A DNA stretch of 64,000 nucleotides from Actinomadura meyerae (GCF_900188445.1 NZ_FZOR01000018.1:84603-148602), one strand, 5' to 3'. Shown: positions 8,970-17,503, counted from the first letter of the stretch. The notes: a model not told the origin generated them from the letters alone. Numbers and translations are program-made.

Positions 8970-9674
8970 CTACCGGCGCGCGACGACCAGGGAGCCGCGT
9001 TTCGTCACCGGCAGGGGCGTGTCCAGGCGGGTGGCGGCTTCGGCGGCCTGCGGGCGCGGCACCCGGCGGGCGATCAGGTAGTCGCGGATCGCGGCGCGGT
9101 CGGGGAGCGTGATCAGCGGGGCGTCCCACCGCTCCACCTCGACCTCGCCGAAGACCTCGCAGACCCGGGCGGGGGCGTCCTCGGCGTCGAACGGGGTGGG
9201 TTCGGGACGCCAGACCGGCGCCAGTTCGGGGCTGTCGTTGCGGCAGATCGCGGAGACGAGCAGCGTCCCGCCGGGGGCGAGGACTCGGCGGGCCTCGCGC
9301 AGGGCGCGCCGTGGATCGTGCAGGTGGTAGAGCATGTTCAGGGCCACGGCGGCGTCGAACGTCCCGTCCGGGAAGGGCAGCCGCAGGGCGTCGCCGCACA
9401 CGCGCGCCCCGGGGTGGGCGCGCAGCAGGGCAGGGGACGCGTCCAAGCCCACGATCCGCACCGGCGCCGGACGGGGGAGGGCGGCGCTGAGGGCGCCCTC
9501 CCCGCATCCGATGTCCAGGACGAGGGACGCGCCGGCGTCGAGCAGCTTCATGGCGACGTGGTCGTGCAGGCTCCGCGCCCCGATCAGGTACGTCCTGGTG
9601 ACCCTGCCGGCGAGACGGAAGCGCTCCGGGTCGGAGTCGTCCGGGGAGGAGCCATGGTCGGGTGTGAGGGCCAT
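8970..9674 (-). CDS. Class I SAM-dependent methyltransferase (Methyltransf_11)
   Basis: A 234-aa protein with the Rossmann-type SAM site: motif I LVLDIGCGEGAL (about 52-63), motif II acidic residue in VGLDASP, motif GDALRLPFPDGTFDAA and post-motif NMLYHLHDPRRALREARRVLAPGG. Substrate is not apparent; such proteins modify small molecules or proteins. It converges with the response regulator gene and lies 39 bp downstream of the SDR gene on the same strand, so it may be the last gene of the tetR-SDR unit. The start at 9674 is the only good ATG before motif I with room for the N-terminal helix. Confidence 0.85.
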   Translation of the reverse strand: MALTPDHGSSPDDSDPERFRLAGRVTRTYLIGARSLHDHVAMKLLDAGASLVLDIGCGEGALSAALPRPAPVRIVGLDASPALLRAHPGARVCGDALRLPFPDGTFDAAVALNMLYHLHDPRRALREARRVLAPGGTLLVSAICRNDSPELAPVWRPEPTPFDAEDAPARVCEVFGEVEVERWDAPLITLPDRAAIRDYLIARRVPRPQAAEAATRLDTPLPVTKRGSLVVARR

Positions 9675-9713
9675 GCAGGGAGTCTGCCCTCTGCGCCGTC
9701 CCGAAAAGCGTCG

Positions 9714-10499
9714 TCAGGCGGTGACCCCGCCGTCGATGACGAGGTCGTGGCCCACTACGTGGGTCGAGGCGTCCGACGCCAGCCAGAGGATGGTCGAGGC
9801 CACTTCGGACGTGGCCGCCACACGTCCCGCCGGAACGGACGCCTTCATCCGGGCCGCGCGCTCGGTCTCGCTCTCACCGGGCCGCAGCGACATGGGGGTG
9901 TCGCTCGCCCCGGGACTGACGGCGTTGATGCGGACGCCATCGCCGATGTGGTCCAGGGCGGCGGTGCGCGTCAGGACGCTGACCGCCGCCTTGGACGCCG
10001 CGTACGCCGCCATCCCGGGGAGCCGGCGGTGCGCCCCGATGTTGGACGCGACGTTCACGATCGTCCCGCCGCCGTGCGCGCGCATGTGCGCGATCTCGTG
10101 CTTCATCGACAGGAAGACGCCGGTCAGGTTGACCGCGAGGACCTCGTCCCAGGCGGCGGGATCGATGTCGGTGACGGGCCCGGCCGCGCCGATGATCCCG
10201 GCGTTGTTGACCGCGACGTGCAGGCCGCCGTGGCGGGCGACCACCGTCTCGACCATCCGGGCGGCGGACGCGGGGTCGGCGACGTCGGCGACCACGTGGT
10301 CGGCTCTGCCGGCGGCCCCGCCGGCGGTGCCTTCGGCGGCCGTGCCGGAGCCGATCTCCTTGACCGCGTCGGCGAGCGCGGTGACGTCGCGTCCGGCGAG
10401 GACGACCGTGGCGCCCTCGGCGGCGAAGGCGCGCGCGGTGGCGCGGCCGATGCCGCGCGACCCGCCGGTGATGAGGACGATCTTGCCGTGGAGGGACAT
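9714..10499 (-). CDS. Short-chain dehydrogenase/reductase
   Basis: A 261-aa classical SDR oxidoreductase using NAD(P). Seen are the nucleotide-binding GGSRGIG (12-18), NNAG (98-101), catalytic Ser152, Tyr166 and Lys170 in the YAASK motif, and the C-terminal GHDLVIDGG. Residues GRD around position 36-38 fit NADP preference, though this is weak. It is preceded by a near-palindrome matching that upstream of tetR, so the TetR regulator very probably controls it. Substrate unknown; the family reduces ketones, quinones and acyl groups. Confidence 0.9.
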   Translation of the reverse strand: MSLHGKIVLITGGSRGIGRATARAFAAEGATVVLAGRDVTALADAVKEIGSGTAAEGTAGGAAGRADHVVADVADPASAARMVETVVARHGGLHVAVNNAGIIGAAGPVTDIDPAAWDEVLAVNLTGVFLSMKHEIAHMRAHGGGTIVNVASNIGAHRRLPGMAAYAASKAAVSVLTRTAALDHIGDGVRINAVSPGASDTPMSLRPGESETERAARMKASVPAGRVAATSEVASTILWLASDASTHVVGHDLVIDGGVTA

Positions 10500-10513
10500 G
10501 GCGGCTCCTGCTT

Positions 10514-10533
10514 TCTAGATCGATCGGTCTTGA
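10514..10533 (-). promoter_or_regulatory. Candidate TetR operator upstream of the SDR gene
   Basis: On the minus strand TTCAAGACCGATCGATCTAG lies about 15 bases before the SDR start. It contains GACCG-AT-CGATC, one mismatch from a perfect GACCGNNCGGTC palindrome, and shares the first 11 bases with the element upstream of tetR at 11194. Confidence 0.6.
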
Positions 10534-10592
10534 ATAAGGGCGTGAACAACCCCGGCCGGGTGGTGGCCGGGGGGTAGAGGGGCAGAGGGCGG

Positions 10593-11174
10593 TCAGTCGA
10601 AGAGGGCCAGCGCCTCGCGCGTCGCGTCCCGGATGCGGCCCTCGTCGGCGGGTGTGCGGCCGAGGACCCGCATCCCCTGGAACAGCACGAGCAGCAGGCG
10701 CGCCAGGGAGCGGGGGTCCTTGCCGGGCGGCAGCTCGCCCTGCGCCCGCGCGCGGGTGAGCGCCGACGTCAGCGACGCCTCCAGGAACGACCAGCTCGCC
10801 TCCACCAGCCGGGCCGCGTCGGCGTCCCGCGCCGCCAGCTCGACCGCGGTGTTCACCACGAGGCAGCCGCGGCGCGGGCGGTCGCGGGCCGCGTCCGCCG
10901 CGTAGTCCTCGATCAGCGCGCGCACCGCCGGCAGCACCGGGCCCGGCCGGGCCAGCGCCTCGGCGATCTTGGGGTCGGTCTCCTGGAGGTAGCGCTCCAG
11001 CGCCTTCAGGAACAGCTCGTGCTTACCGCCGAACGTGCCGTAGATGCTGGCGCGGGCGATGCCGAGGTGCTCCACGAGGTCGGCCATGGACGTCGCCTCG
11101 TAGCCGCGCTCCCAGAACAGGTCGAGGGCGCGGCGCAGGGCGGCGTCCGGGTCGAACTCCTTCGTCCGTGCCAT
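10593..11174 (-). CDS. TetR/AcrR family transcriptional regulator
   Basis: A 193-aa repressor-type protein. The N-terminal helix-turn-helix (about 8-55) reads FDPDAALRRALDLFWERGYEATSMADLVEHLGIARASIYGTFGGKHELFLK in family pattern, of which only the class is claimed. The C-terminal ligand domain has CLVVNTAVELA and LLLVLFQGMRVLGR, as in the TetR_C subgroup regulating SDR or efflux genes. It is transcribed toward the SDR gene 93 bp downstream and carries a near-identical operator before both genes, indicating autoregulation and control of the SDR. Confidence 0.9.
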   Translation of the reverse strand: MARTKEFDPDAALRRALDLFWERGYEATSMADLVEHLGIARASIYGTFGGKHELFLKALERYLQETDPKIAEALARPGPVLPAVRALIEDYAADAARDRPRRGCLVVNTAVELAARDADAARLVEASWSFLEASLTSALTRARAQGELPPGKDPRSLARLLLVLFQGMRVLGRTPADEGRIRDATREALALFD

Positions 11175-11193
11175 GGCAGGACGGTAACCCTTT

Positions 11194-11213
11194 CAAGACC
11201 GACCGGTCAAATA
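11194..11213 (-). promoter_or_regulatory. Candidate TetR autoregulatory operator
   Basis: The plus-strand stretch TTCAAGACCGACCGGTCAAA contains the palindrome GACCGACCGGTC, 20-30 bases before the tetR ATG. It overlaps the last base of the neighbouring upstream gene's region at 11214. Its sequence match to the SDR-upstream site is the main evidence. Confidence 0.6.
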
Positions 11214-11783
11214 TCAGCCCCGCGGGCGGGACGGGACGGCCGGATGGTCGAGGTCCATGGCGTCCAGCACCGAGCCGTCCGCGGCGAGGGCTTCCACGAT
11301 CGGCCCCCGGCGGGCGCCCCACACGACGACGACGTGGCCGTGCTCGGGGACGTCCAGGATCCGGTTGCCGACCCGGACCCGCGCCACCTCCGCCGACGCC
11401 CGCAGCCGCGCCTCGTGCACCCACTTGGCGCCCCACGGCAGCAGCCGGTTGGAGTTGCGGACGCTCCGTCCCGACCCGTACTTCAGCAGGTGGCGGCCCA
11501 TCATCTCGCCGGACGAGCGGCGCGCCAGGGGCTCGGCGGGCGCGAAGCCGCCGGCGCCGCCGAGCTCCCGCCACTCGCCGTCGCGCTTGTGGAAGGTCCA
11601 GCCCTCGACGAACGCCGACGCGTCACCCCACTGGTGGAGGAACGTGACAACGGCGACGTCGCCGTCCATGTCGAGTCCGAGCGGAAGGAAGTCCCGTCCC
11701 TCCTCGAAGGCGGCGGGAGCGGGGACGGGCAGGCCGTCCCGGAGGAGCCGCATGCACTCCTCGTGCACCTCGTGGTCGTTCAT
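11214..11783 (-). CDS. Conserved hypothetical protein, 189 aa
   Basis: Not recognised to a named family. The protein is soluble, with no signal peptide or membrane segment. It has an N-terminal acidic helix, a central W-rich part (FLHQWGDASAF, GWTFHKRDGEWRELGG) and a C-terminal beta-rich part (HVVVVWGARRGPIVEALAADG). The W/G pattern resembles small actinobacterial proteins that measure or bind ligands, but no function is claimed. ATG at 11783 is the only candidate giving a full-length product. It sits between a hairpin terminator and tetR, and ends immediately before the tetR operator. Confidence 0.65.
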   Translation of the reverse strand: MNDHEVHEECMRLLRDGLPVPAPAAFEEGRDFLPLGLDMDGDVAVVTFLHQWGDASAFVEGWTFHKRDGEWRELGGAGGFAPAEPLARRSSGEMMGRHLLKYGSGRSVRNSNRLLPWGAKWVHEARLRASAEVARVRVGNRILDVPEHGHVVVVWGARRGPIVEALAADGSVLDAMDLDHPAVPSRPRG

Positions 11784-11816
11784 GTTCGGGGACCTCTGAT
11801 CATGCAGGCAGGGCGA

Positions 11817-11840
11817 GGGGCCCTTCCGCGGAAGGGCCCC
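11817..11840. terminator. Terminator hairpin
   Basis: A 24-bp perfect palindrome, GGGGCCCTTCCG followed by its complement, lies between the membrane-protein gene (stop at 11879) and the next minus-strand start (11783). It probably ends transcription of the membrane-protein gene. Confidence 0.7.
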
Positions 11841-11878
11841 GACATGGCACTCACTCTAGAGGTCCGGCTCGTCTGGTT

Positions 11879-12421
11879 TCACCCGTCTGGCGCACTCCCG
11901 TCAAGGCTTTGCCGATCACTGTTCACCAAAGCGTCGATCATGGCTCCACGCTGCGTGTACGACCGCGCGGCGAGGCCCGCGCACAGGGCCGCCAGTGGAA
12001 GTTCCACCCCGGCCGCGAGCGCGATCGCCGACGCGCGCCCGGCACCGGGCGTGGCGGTCGTCACGTCGAACCACGCGTCCGCCGCCAGCAGGGCCGCGGC
12101 CATGGCGGCGCCGAGCCCGTACCGGGGATCGCGGCGGACGAGCAGCACGCCCGTCCCCAGCAGGGCCGCGGCCTCCATCGCGTCCAGGCCCACCCAGGCG
12201 GCCGACCAGTTCGGCACGGTCGCGGTGGACGGCAGCGTGGTCGCGAGCACCCACATCCATGGCACCATCACGGCCGCGCCTCCGATGAATGCCCATCCCA
12301 CCCACCGCCCCTCAAGGACACGCCGCACATCCCGCCGCCGGAAGGCCGACCGGGAGGACGGCCGGGAGGACGGCCGGGACGACCGGGAGGCCGGGGCATG
12401 ACGGGGGACGGCGATGACCAT
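11879..12421 (-). CDS. Integral membrane protein, four predicted helices
   Basis: A 180-aa protein: an Arg/Ser-rich cytoplasmic N-terminus encoded by 12-bp-type repeats (RSSRPSSRPSSRS), then four hydrophobic segments near GWAFIGGAAVMVPWMWVLATTL, AAWVGLDAMEAAALLGTGVLLV, GAAMAAALLAADAWFDV and AIALAAGVELPLAALCAGLA in family-like order. The start at 12421 has GGGAG six bases upstream; a longer form to 12481 lacks such support. Resembles conserved actinobacterial four-helix membrane proteins of unknown role. Divergent from the kinase at 12606. Confidence 0.7.
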   Translation of the reverse strand: MVIAVPRHAPASRSSRPSSRPSSRSAFRRRDVRRVLEGRWVGWAFIGGAAVMVPWMWVLATTLPSTATVPNWSAAWVGLDAMEAAALLGTGVLLVRRDPRYGLGAAMAAALLAADAWFDVTTATPGAGRASAIALAAGVELPLAALCAGLAARSYTQRGAMIDALVNSDRQSLDGSAPDG

Positions 12422-12593
12422 GCGGGACTCCCAGAGGACGCTGATACGGTGCGGCGCCCGCGCTCCGGGACGCCCGGTCACAGCCTTGCCGCGACAGCCG
12501 CCGCGGTCAGTGGCACCGCCATCCGACTTGGGGTGGCACTAGGTTCACCCCCGCCCTCCGGCTGGGTTCATGGTGGCGGACGAACCATGCCAA

Positions 12594-12605
12594 TACGGTT
12601 GCCGC
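12594..12605 (+). promoter_or_regulatory. Candidate leaderless -10 element for the second histidine kinase
   Basis: TACGGT (12594-12599) is followed after six bases by ATG 12606. No purine-rich ribosome site is present, consistent with a leaderless transcript. Confidence 0.45.
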
Positions 12606-13862
12606 ATGGCATCCATCTCCGCGGTCGTCCGTGCCCGCGTGCGCGCGCCGTGGACGGCGGCGGCGTGGCGCGACACCGTGTTCGTCGCCTCCGGGGTGCC
12701 GCTGCAGGTCGCGGGATGGCTGGTCCCGGGTTCGGTCTGGGCGGTGTGGGCGCCCGTGGAAGTCGTGTCCGTCCTCCTCCTGGCCGCCGCGACGCTCGCC
12801 CTGCCGCTGCTCGCGCTGCGCCCGCTGACGTCGTGGCAGCGCGAGCGGTGCTGGGCCATGCTCGGCCTGGACATTCCGCCCATGCCCGACCAGGACGACG
12901 GGCGCCCGTGGCATCCGCTCCGCGACCCGCGCTCGCCCGAGGTGTGGCGGAAGCTCCAGTACCACCTGGTCGCGGGGCCGCTGCTCGCGCTCGGCGGGCT
13001 GGCCGTGATCACGGCGTGGGCGGCGGGGGCCGTCCTCGCCGCCGTCCCGCTCTACGCGTGGGCGCTGCCCCGCACCGGCGTGTTCGCCGACCCCGTGGGC
13101 ACGGCCGCGCTGACCGTGCTCGGCGTCCTGCTCCTGGCCGCGGCGCCCTGGGCGGCGGCGGGCGTGCGGCGGCTGGACGCCCGCGCCGCCGCCGGCCTGC
13201 TCGGCCCCGACCGCGCGGAGGAGCTGCGGCGCCGCGTCGAGGACCTGGCCGAGCAGCGCGCCAGCGTGGTCGACGCCGCCGACCTCGAACGGCGCCGCAT
13301 CGAACGCGACCTGCACGACGGGGCGCAGCAGCGCCTCGTCTCCCTCGCGCTCAGCCTCGGCCTGGCCCGCGAGACCCTCACCGGGGTCCCCGACGACGCC
13401 ATGCGGGTGATCGTCGAGGCGCACGAGGAGGCCAAGGAGGCCCTCGCCGAGCTGCGCACGCTGATCCGCGGCCTGCACCCGGCCGTGCTGGAGGACCGCG
13501 GCCTGGACGCCGCCCTGTCCGGCGTCGCCGCCCGCGTGCCGCTGCCCGTCCGGCTGCGGGTCGAGGCGGAACCGCGCGCCTCCTCCACCGTCGAGGCCGT
13601 CGCGTACTTCGTCGTGTCCGAGGCCCTCACCAACGTCGTCCGGCACGCGCGCGCGGCCGCGGTGGACGTCGAGGTCGTCCGCCGGGGCGACGTGCTGCGG
13701 GTGGCGGTGCGCGACGACGGCGCGGGCGGCGCCGACCCGTCCGCCGGGACGGGCCTGACCGGGCTCGCGCGCCGCGTCCGGTCCGTGGACGGCACGTTCC
13801 GGATCACCAGCCCCGCCGGGGGCCCGACGACCGTCACCGCGGAGCTGCCGTGCGCGTCGTGA
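12606..13862 (+). CDS. Sensor histidine kinase (HisKA_3 type)
   Basis: A 418-aa kinase. Hydrophobic segments lie near 25-70 and 120-185, then a coiled region and His237 in ERRRIERDLHDGAQQRLVSLAL, the form found in LiaS/NarL-type kinases with DLHDGAQQ. The ATPase part has SEALTNVVRHAR (N box) and GTGLTGLARRV (G box). It overlaps the downstream response regulator by 13 bp. The next gene encodes a DUF4097 cell-surface-type protein, suggesting an envelope-stress circuit; that is inference from context. Confidence 0.9.
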   Translation: MASISAVVRARVRAPWTAAAWRDTVFVASGVPLQVAGWLVPGSVWAVWAPVEVVSVLLLAAATLALPLLALRPLTSWQRERCWAMLGLDIPPMPDQDDGRPWHPLRDPRSPEVWRKLQYHLVAGPLLALGGLAVITAWAAGAVLAAVPLYAWALPRTGVFADPVGTAALTVLGVLLLAAAPWAAAGVRRLDARAAAGLLGPDRAEELRRRVEDLAEQRASVVDAADLERRRIERDLHDGAQQRLVSLALSLGLARETLTGVPDDAMRVIVEAHEEAKEALAELRTLIRGLHPAVLEDRGLDAALSGVAARVPLPVRLRVEAEPRASSTVEAVAYFVVSEALTNVVRHARAAAVDVEVVRRGDVLRVAVRDDGAGGADPSAGTGLTGLARRVRSVDGTFRITSPAGGPTTVTAELPCAS

Positions 13863-14497
13863 TCGCCGAGGACTCGGTCCTGCTCCGGGCCGGGCTGATC
13901 AAGCTGCTGGAGACCGCCGGGTTCGAGGTCGCGGCGGCCGTCGGCGAGGCCGAGGGGCTGCTCGCCGCGGTCCGCGCGCACCGTCCGGACGCGGCGATCG
14001 TGGACGTCCGGATGCCGCCCGGCTTCACCGACGAGGGCGTCCGCGCGGCGCTGGTCATGCGGCGGGAGGCGCCCGAGGTCGCCGTGCTGCTGCTCTCGCA
14101 GTACGTCGAGGAGCGCTACGCCGCCGACCTGCTGTCGGGCGGGGCGGGCGGCATCGGCTACCTGCTCAAGGACCGGGTCGCGGACGTCTCGGTCTTCCTG
14201 GACGCGCTGCGCCGGGTCGCCGCCGGCGGCACCGCGCTGGACCCGGAGGTCGTCTCGCAGCTGCTCCTGCGCCGGCACACCGACCCGCTCGGCCGGCTCA
14301 CCCCGCGCGAGCGGGAGGTCCTCGCCGTCATGGCGGAGGGCCGCTCGAACGCGGGCATCGCCGCGGCGCTGGTGATCAGCGAGAGCGCGGTGGCCAAGCA
14401 CATCAACAACATCTTCGCCAAGCTCGACCTGCCGCACGCCGAGGCCGACCATCGGCGCGTCCTGGCCGTGCTGCGCTTCCTGGACGGCGGAGCATGA
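13850..14497 (+). CDS. Response regulator, NarL/LuxR family
   Basis: A 215-aa regulator. The receiver has AED, phosphoacceptor Asp in AAIVDVRMPPGFTDEG, Ser in LLLSQYVE and Lys in YLLKDRV; the C-terminal LuxR helix-turn-helix reads LTPREREVLAVMAEGRSNAGIA. GTG 13850 is inside the kinase gene, giving coupled translation. The insertion PPGFTDEG after the phospho-Asp is characteristic of the regulator subgroup paired with DLHDGAQQ kinases. It overlaps the DUF4097 gene by ATGA, so that gene is a probable operon member and possibly a target. Confidence 0.9.
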   Translation: MRVVIAEDSVLLRAGLIKLLETAGFEVAAAVGEAEGLLAAVRAHRPDAAIVDVRMPPGFTDEGVRAALVMRREAPEVAVLLLSQYVEERYAADLLSGGAGGIGYLLKDRVADVSVFLDALRRVAAGGTALDPEVVSQLLLRRHTDPLGRLTPREREVLAVMAEGRSNAGIAAALVISESAVAKHINNIFAKLDLPHAEADHRRVLAVLRFLDGGA

Positions 14498-15360
14498 CCG
14501 CGGGACGGCGGCGCATGACCGCAGGACAGCCGCGCATGACCGCGGACCGGCGGCACACGACCGCGGGAACGGCGGAGGCGGCGGACCGGCCCCGGCGGCG
14601 CGGCGTGTGGATCGCGCTGGCGGCCGCGACCGCGCTGGTCGTGGTGGCGCCCGCCCTGCTCGCGGCGCTCGGGCGCGCCGTCCGGCAGACCTCGGCGTCC
14701 GTCACCCCCTACCACCACGTGATCAGGGAGCTGCGCCTCGACATGGACGGCGCCGCCGTCTCCGTCGGCCCGGGCCCGGACGGCGAGGCCCGCGTCTACA
14801 AGACGCTCCGCTGGAGCCTGGACAGGCCCGGCGTCACCGAGACGCTCGTCGACGACGTGCTGTTCGTGACCTTCCGCTGCGGCGGGACGGACGTCCTCGG
14901 CGGCTGCGGCGCCGACATCGACGTCCAGGTCCCGGCGGGGACGCGCGTGTCGGCCGTGTCGGGGTCCGGGGAGATCACCGTGCGGGGCCTGACCGGCGAC
15001 CTCGACCTGCGCACCGGGTCCGGCGAGATCAGCGTCGCCGGGGCGCGCGGCCGGCTGCGGCTGCTGGCGCGGTCCGGCGCGATCACCGGGACGGGGCTGG
15101 CCTCTCCGAAGACCTCGGCGCGGGTGTCGTCGGGCTCCCTGGACCTGCGCTACACCGAGCCGCCGGGCGCCGTCGACGCGTCCGCCGGATCGGGCACGGC
15201 GAAGATCATCGTGCCGCCGGGGTCGCGCTACCGCGTCCGCGCGGCGACGGGCTCCGGCAGCACGCATCTCAACCCCGCCGTCGCCGACGAGGGCGCCGCG
15301 GGATCGATCTCCGTCCGCAGCGGCTCCGGCAGCACCTACCTCGACTACCGCGACGACTAG
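14494..15360 (+). CDS. DUF4097 family membrane-anchored protein
   Basis: A 288-aa protein with one transmembrane helix at about 38-58 and an extracellular right-handed beta-helix-like DUF4097 domain made of repeated SGSGEI/GSGSTYL turns. Its start overlaps the regulator stop (ATGA). The first 24 residues are four 7-codon repeats of MTAGRRR type, giving three consecutive in-frame ATGs (14494, 14515, 14536), any of which could initiate. The DUF4097 fold is known from adhesin-like proteins linked to cell-envelope stress systems; function here is unknown. Confidence 0.8.
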   Translation: MTAGRRRMTAGQPRMTADRRHTTAGTAEAADRPRRRGVWIALAAATALVVVAPALLAALGRAVRQTSASVTPYHHVIRELRLDMDGAAVSVGPGPDGEARVYKTLRWSLDRPGVTETLVDDVLFVTFRCGGTDVLGGCGADIDVQVPAGTRVSAVSGSGEITVRGLTGDLDLRTGSGEISVAGARGRLRLLARSGAITGTGLASPKTSARVSSGSLDLRYTEPPGAVDASAGSGTAKIIVPPGSRYRVRAATGSGSTHLNPAVADEGAAGSISVRSGSGSTYLDYRDD

Positions 15361-15831
15361 TGCGAAGCCCTCCATGCGGGGCGGGACGGGGCGAGCGATG
15401 TCACACCGGCAGGATTTGCGTCAGTGGTGTGCAGCCGGTTAACTGCTGACATGTCCTCCGTACGCCCGTGCCATGAGCACCGCCCGCCGATGCCGCGGGC
15501 CATGCGGCGTGCGTGCTGCCGACGTACCTGCGGCCGGCGAATGTGTGGACGCTGAGGGCCCCTGCCGTCCCGTGCCTCGCGCCCCGAAGCGAGCCCGTCC
15601 GCACACACCCCCTGAGCCTGCGATGTTCTTCGAACGCCACCTGCTGAGCCACGCCCCGTTCCCGCCTGGCCGCTCCTAGGAACTCTGCCTTCCAGGCGCC
15701 CTCCGGGCGCTCCCGGGCGTCCGCGCATGCCCGCACGCTGTGCCGCGTGCCCGTGCGCTCGCCCGCGTCCGCCCGCCGTCCCGCCGACCGCCGCCGCTCG
15801 CCGGCGCCCGTGCCCGCATGGATGTTTTCCT
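15361..15831. other. Gene-free GC-rich leader region upstream of metN
   Basis: This 471-bp stretch shows no convincing gene. A 68-codon Cys-containing frame at 15473-15679 has no family match and no clear ribosome site. C/G-rich runs (15700-15815) may form structure. I looked for the conserved cores of SAM riboswitches expected before methionine importer genes and did not find one. A five-codon frame (ATG 15818, stop 15833-15835) overlaps the metN GTG and could couple its translation. Confidence 0.4.
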
Positions 15832-16830
15832 GTGATCCAGATCGAGAAACTTCGGAAGAGCTACCGCGACCGCGGCCGCGAGGTGATCGCCGTCGACGGG
15901 GTCGATCTGACCGTCGCCGAGGGCGAGGTCTTCGGCGTGCTCGGCCGCAGCGGCGCCGGCAAGAGCACCCTGCTGCGCTGCGTCAACCTGCTGGAGCGCC
16001 CCGACGAGGGCCGCGTCGTGGTGGGCGGGCAGGACCTGCTCGCGCTGCGCGGCGCGGCCCTGCGCCGGGCCCGCCAGGGCATCGGCATGATCCACCAGCA
16101 CTTCGGCCTGCTCGGCAGCCGGACCGTCGCCGGGAACGTCGCGTTCCCGCTGGAGGTCATGGGCGTCCCGCGCGCCGAGCGGGCGCGGCGCGTCGCCGAG
16201 CTGCTGGACCTCGTCGGCCTCACCGAGCACGCGAAGGCGTACCCGGCGCAGATCTCCGGCGGGCAGAAGCAGCGCGTCGGCATCGCCCGCGCCCTCGCCG
16301 GCCGCCCCAAGGTGCTGCTGTCGGACGAGGCGACGTCCGCGCTCGACCCGGAGACCACCGCGTCCATCCTGGAGCTGCTGCGCGACCTCAACCGGCGGCT
16401 CGGCCTCACCGTCCTGCTCATCACCCATGAGATGGAAGTGGTGAAGCGCATCTGCGACTCGGCCGCCGTCATGCGGGACGGCCGGATCACCGAGTCGGGG
16501 CCGGTCACCCGGCTGCTCGCCCGGCCCGGCTCGGAGCTGGCCCGGGACCTGTTCCCGCTGCCGCCGGCCGAGCCCCGCGCCGGCCGGACGCTCATCGAGG
16601 TCACCTTCACCGGCGGCGCCACCGACGAGCCGTTCGTGTCGGCGCTCGCCCGCAAGTACTCGCTGGACGTGAACATCCTCGGCGGCGCCGTCGAGACCGT
16701 CGGCGGCGAGCGGGTCGGCCGCCTCCAGCTCGAACTGCCGGGCGACCCGGAGGCGAACGCCGCCCAGCTGGCGTTCCTGCGCGAGTCCGGCCTGACCGTC
16801 GACGTCAAGAACCGGGAGGACGCCCGATGA
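15832..16830 (+). CDS. metN: Methionine ABC transporter ATP-binding protein
   Basis: A 332-aa ATPase powering methionine import with MetI and MetQ. Walker A GRSGAGKST (38-46), Q-loop IHQHFGLL, signature ISGGQKQR, Walker B VLLSDEATSALD and H-loop ITHEMEV are all intact. The C-terminal ~80 residues form the NIL ligand-binding domain (TFTGGATDEPFVSALARKY), which in MetN binds methionine for trans-inhibition. GTG 15832 gives the standard MetN N-terminus. Overlaps metI by ATGA. Gene order N-I-Q and domain content make the methionine assignment strong, though D/L-Met specificity is not visible. Confidence 0.93.
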   Translation: MIQIEKLRKSYRDRGREVIAVDGVDLTVAEGEVFGVLGRSGAGKSTLLRCVNLLERPDEGRVVVGGQDLLALRGAALRRARQGIGMIHQHFGLLGSRTVAGNVAFPLEVMGVPRAERARRVAELLDLVGLTEHAKAYPAQISGGQKQRVGIARALAGRPKVLLSDEATSALDPETTASILELLRDLNRRLGLTVLLITHEMEVVKRICDSAAVMRDGRITESGPVTRLLARPGSELARDLFPLPPAEPRAGRTLIEVTFTGGATDEPFVSALARKYSLDVNILGGAVETVGGERVGRLQLELPGDPEANAAQLAFLRESGLTVDVKNREDAR

Positions 16831-17483
16831 CCTGGGACGAGGTCGCCCCGCTGCTGTGGCCCGCCACCGTGGACACCCTCTACATGACCGGCGTGGCCAC
16901 GCTGTTCACCGTCGTGCTCGGGCTGCCGCTCGGCGTGCTGCTGGTCGTGACCGAGCGCGGCGGGCTGCTGCCCGCGCCGCCCGTCAACCGGGCCCTCGGC
17001 GTCGTCGTCGACATCGGCCGCTCGCTGCCGTTCCTCATCCTGATGGTGGCGATCATCCCGTTCACCCGGCTGGTCGTCGGCACCAGCATCGGCAACGCCG
17101 CCGCGATCGTCCCGCTGACGATCGGCGCCATCCCGTTCTACGCGCGGCTCGTCGAGATCGCGCTGCGCGAGGTCGACCCGGGCGTGCTCGCGGCGGCGGA
17201 CGCCATGGGCGCCACCCGCCGCGAGATCGTCGGCAAGGTCCTGCTGCGCGAGGCGCGGCCCGGCCTGGTGTCGGGCCTGACCGTCACCGTCATCGCGCTG
17301 ATCGGCTACACGGCCATGGCCGGGACGGTCGGCGGCGGCGGCCTCGGCAACCTCGCCGTCGTCTACGGCTACGAGCGCTTCGAGACCAAGGTCATGGTCG
17401 GCACCGTGGCGCTGCTCGTCGTCCTGGTCCTGCTCATCCAGGCCGCGGGGGACCTCGTCGCCCGCCGCCTGACCCACCGCTAA
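16827..17483 (+). CDS. metI: Methionine ABC transporter permease
   Basis: A 218-aa inner-membrane permease with five to six hydrophobic segments and the cytoplasmic coupling (EAA) loop EVDPGVLAAADAMGATRREIVGKVLL that docks on MetN. Length matches MetI (about 217 aa). Its ATG overlaps the metN stop. Followed 20 bp later by metQ. No unusual feature. Confidence 0.93.
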   Translation: MTWDEVAPLLWPATVDTLYMTGVATLFTVVLGLPLGVLLVVTERGGLLPAPPVNRALGVVVDIGRSLPFLILMVAIIPFTRLVVGTSIGNAAAIVPLTIGAIPFYARLVEIALREVDPGVLAAADAMGATRREIVGKVLLREARPGLVSGLTVTVIALIGYTAMAGTVGGGGLGNLAVVYGYERFETKVMVGTVALLVVLVLLIQAAGDLVARRLTHR

Positions 17484-17503
17484 CCCACAGAAAGGCACTT
17501 GTC

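Noticed and set aside
15400..15600. Possible SAM-IV riboswitch (a CATGAG-like string)
   Set aside because: Only a short string matches; the conserved cores and pairing partners were not found.
15473..15679. 68-codon Cys-containing frame upstream of metN
   Set aside because: No ribosome site, no family resemblance and G/C-driven composition; treated as noncoding leader.
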